DNA of 64,000 nt from Granulicella sp. L46 (lineage in GTDB: Bacteria; Acidobacteriota; Terriglobia; Terriglobales; Acidobacteriaceae). Positions within the stretch are counted from its first letter, which is position 1; every line of letters begins with the position of its first letter. This document shows, in pieces, positions 63,908-64,000 of this stretch. Where the stretch lies: positions 161,448 through 225,447 of the forward strand of contig NZ_LMUT01000007.1 in assembly GCF_009765785.1 (NCBI RefSeq), in the 5' to 3' direction. A program made the position numbers and the translations under genes. The notes beneath the pieces were generated by a model. It was not told the DNA's origin, did no database searches, and saw only the letters and a program-made list of their open reading frames with translations.

Positions 63908-64000
63908 ACCCGAAGAGGTTGAGGAGGGTTGCGGCGGCTTCGTGGGCGTTCGTGGTTTTGAAGTCGGGGGAGAGGCGGCGGGGGGGGGGTTTGGGGGCGT
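63897..64000 (-). CDS. 3' end of a minus-strand gene (partial, unidentified)
   Basis: An open frame enters from the right edge and ends at a TAA (63899-63897). Its visible tail includes PPPRRLSPDFKTTN and ends AATLLNLFGFTA. The composition fits real coding sequence with C-ending codons. The start and identity are outside the window. A run of ten G bases near 63978-63989 lies within it. Confidence 0.4.
   Translation of the reverse strand, partial: APKPPPRRLSPDFKTTNAHEAAATLLNLFGFTA

Overview
The window looks like chromosome of a member of the Acidobacteriota, most likely a soil Terriglobia (Granulicella, Edaphobacter or Terriglobus type). This is an inference from the high G+C content, the many secreted and Tat-exported enzymes, the UPF0182, DUF899 and carboxypeptidase-regulatory-like proteins, and intergenic repeats that I associate with that group. 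No rRNA or tRNA gene, insertion sequence, integrase or CRISPR array was found.

Layout. (1) Bases 1-8650: the 3' end of an extracellular contractile injection system (eCIS) locus. It holds the tail of an upstream gene, a two-module AAA+ ATPase, two large DUF4157 payload-type proteins with nearly identical N-terminal leaders but unrelated C-terminal ends, and a small membrane protein overlapping a second small gene. (2) 8700-19200: secreted metabolism. A glycoside hydrolase and an SGNH hydrolase diverge, followed on the minus strand by a PaoABC-type molybdenum aldehyde oxidoreductase operon, a Tat-exported multicopper oxidase and a lipoprotein phospholipase C-like phosphoesterase. (3) 19200-28700: a ribosomal protein S1-like gene, a 1270-residue GH13 enzyme and a UPF0182 membrane protein, separated by repeat-rich gaps (41-bp tandem hairpins, 12-bp tandem repeats, dispersed repeats). 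(4) 28900-33500: a regulatory island with a PAS histidine kinase, a single-domain response regulator, a sigma-54 activator of the NtrC family and a Crp/Fnr regulator. (5) 33500-37000: uvrB, a histidine phosphatase and an ABC ATPase. (6) 37000-45300: an eight-gene minus-strand arginine operon argR-C-B-D-F-G-H-argA. It diverges from gltB (glutamate synthase), which is followed by a cystathionine gamma-synthase and a nitronate monooxygenase-like gene. (7) 53300-64000: mostly small or secreted accessory genes, including a tandem pair of chitobiase-C-terminal-like secreted proteins.

How the parts work together. The glutamate made by GltB feeds the arginine operon, and the gap between the two carries two ARG-box-like palindromes with the spacing known for ArgR hexamers. 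One covers the -10 of a strong promoter, and an intrinsic terminator lies in the predicted leader before argR. In the regulatory island, a -24/-12 promoter precedes the Crp/Fnr gene, beside the divergently transcribed sigma-54 activator. CRP-type palindromes occur both there and between the kinase and response-regulator genes, which suggests a closed local circuit.

The best candidates for something new are the paired eCIS payloads with a conserved leader and swappable ends, the arginine leader region, and the sigma-54/CRP-type control region. All were read by eye; no database search was possible.
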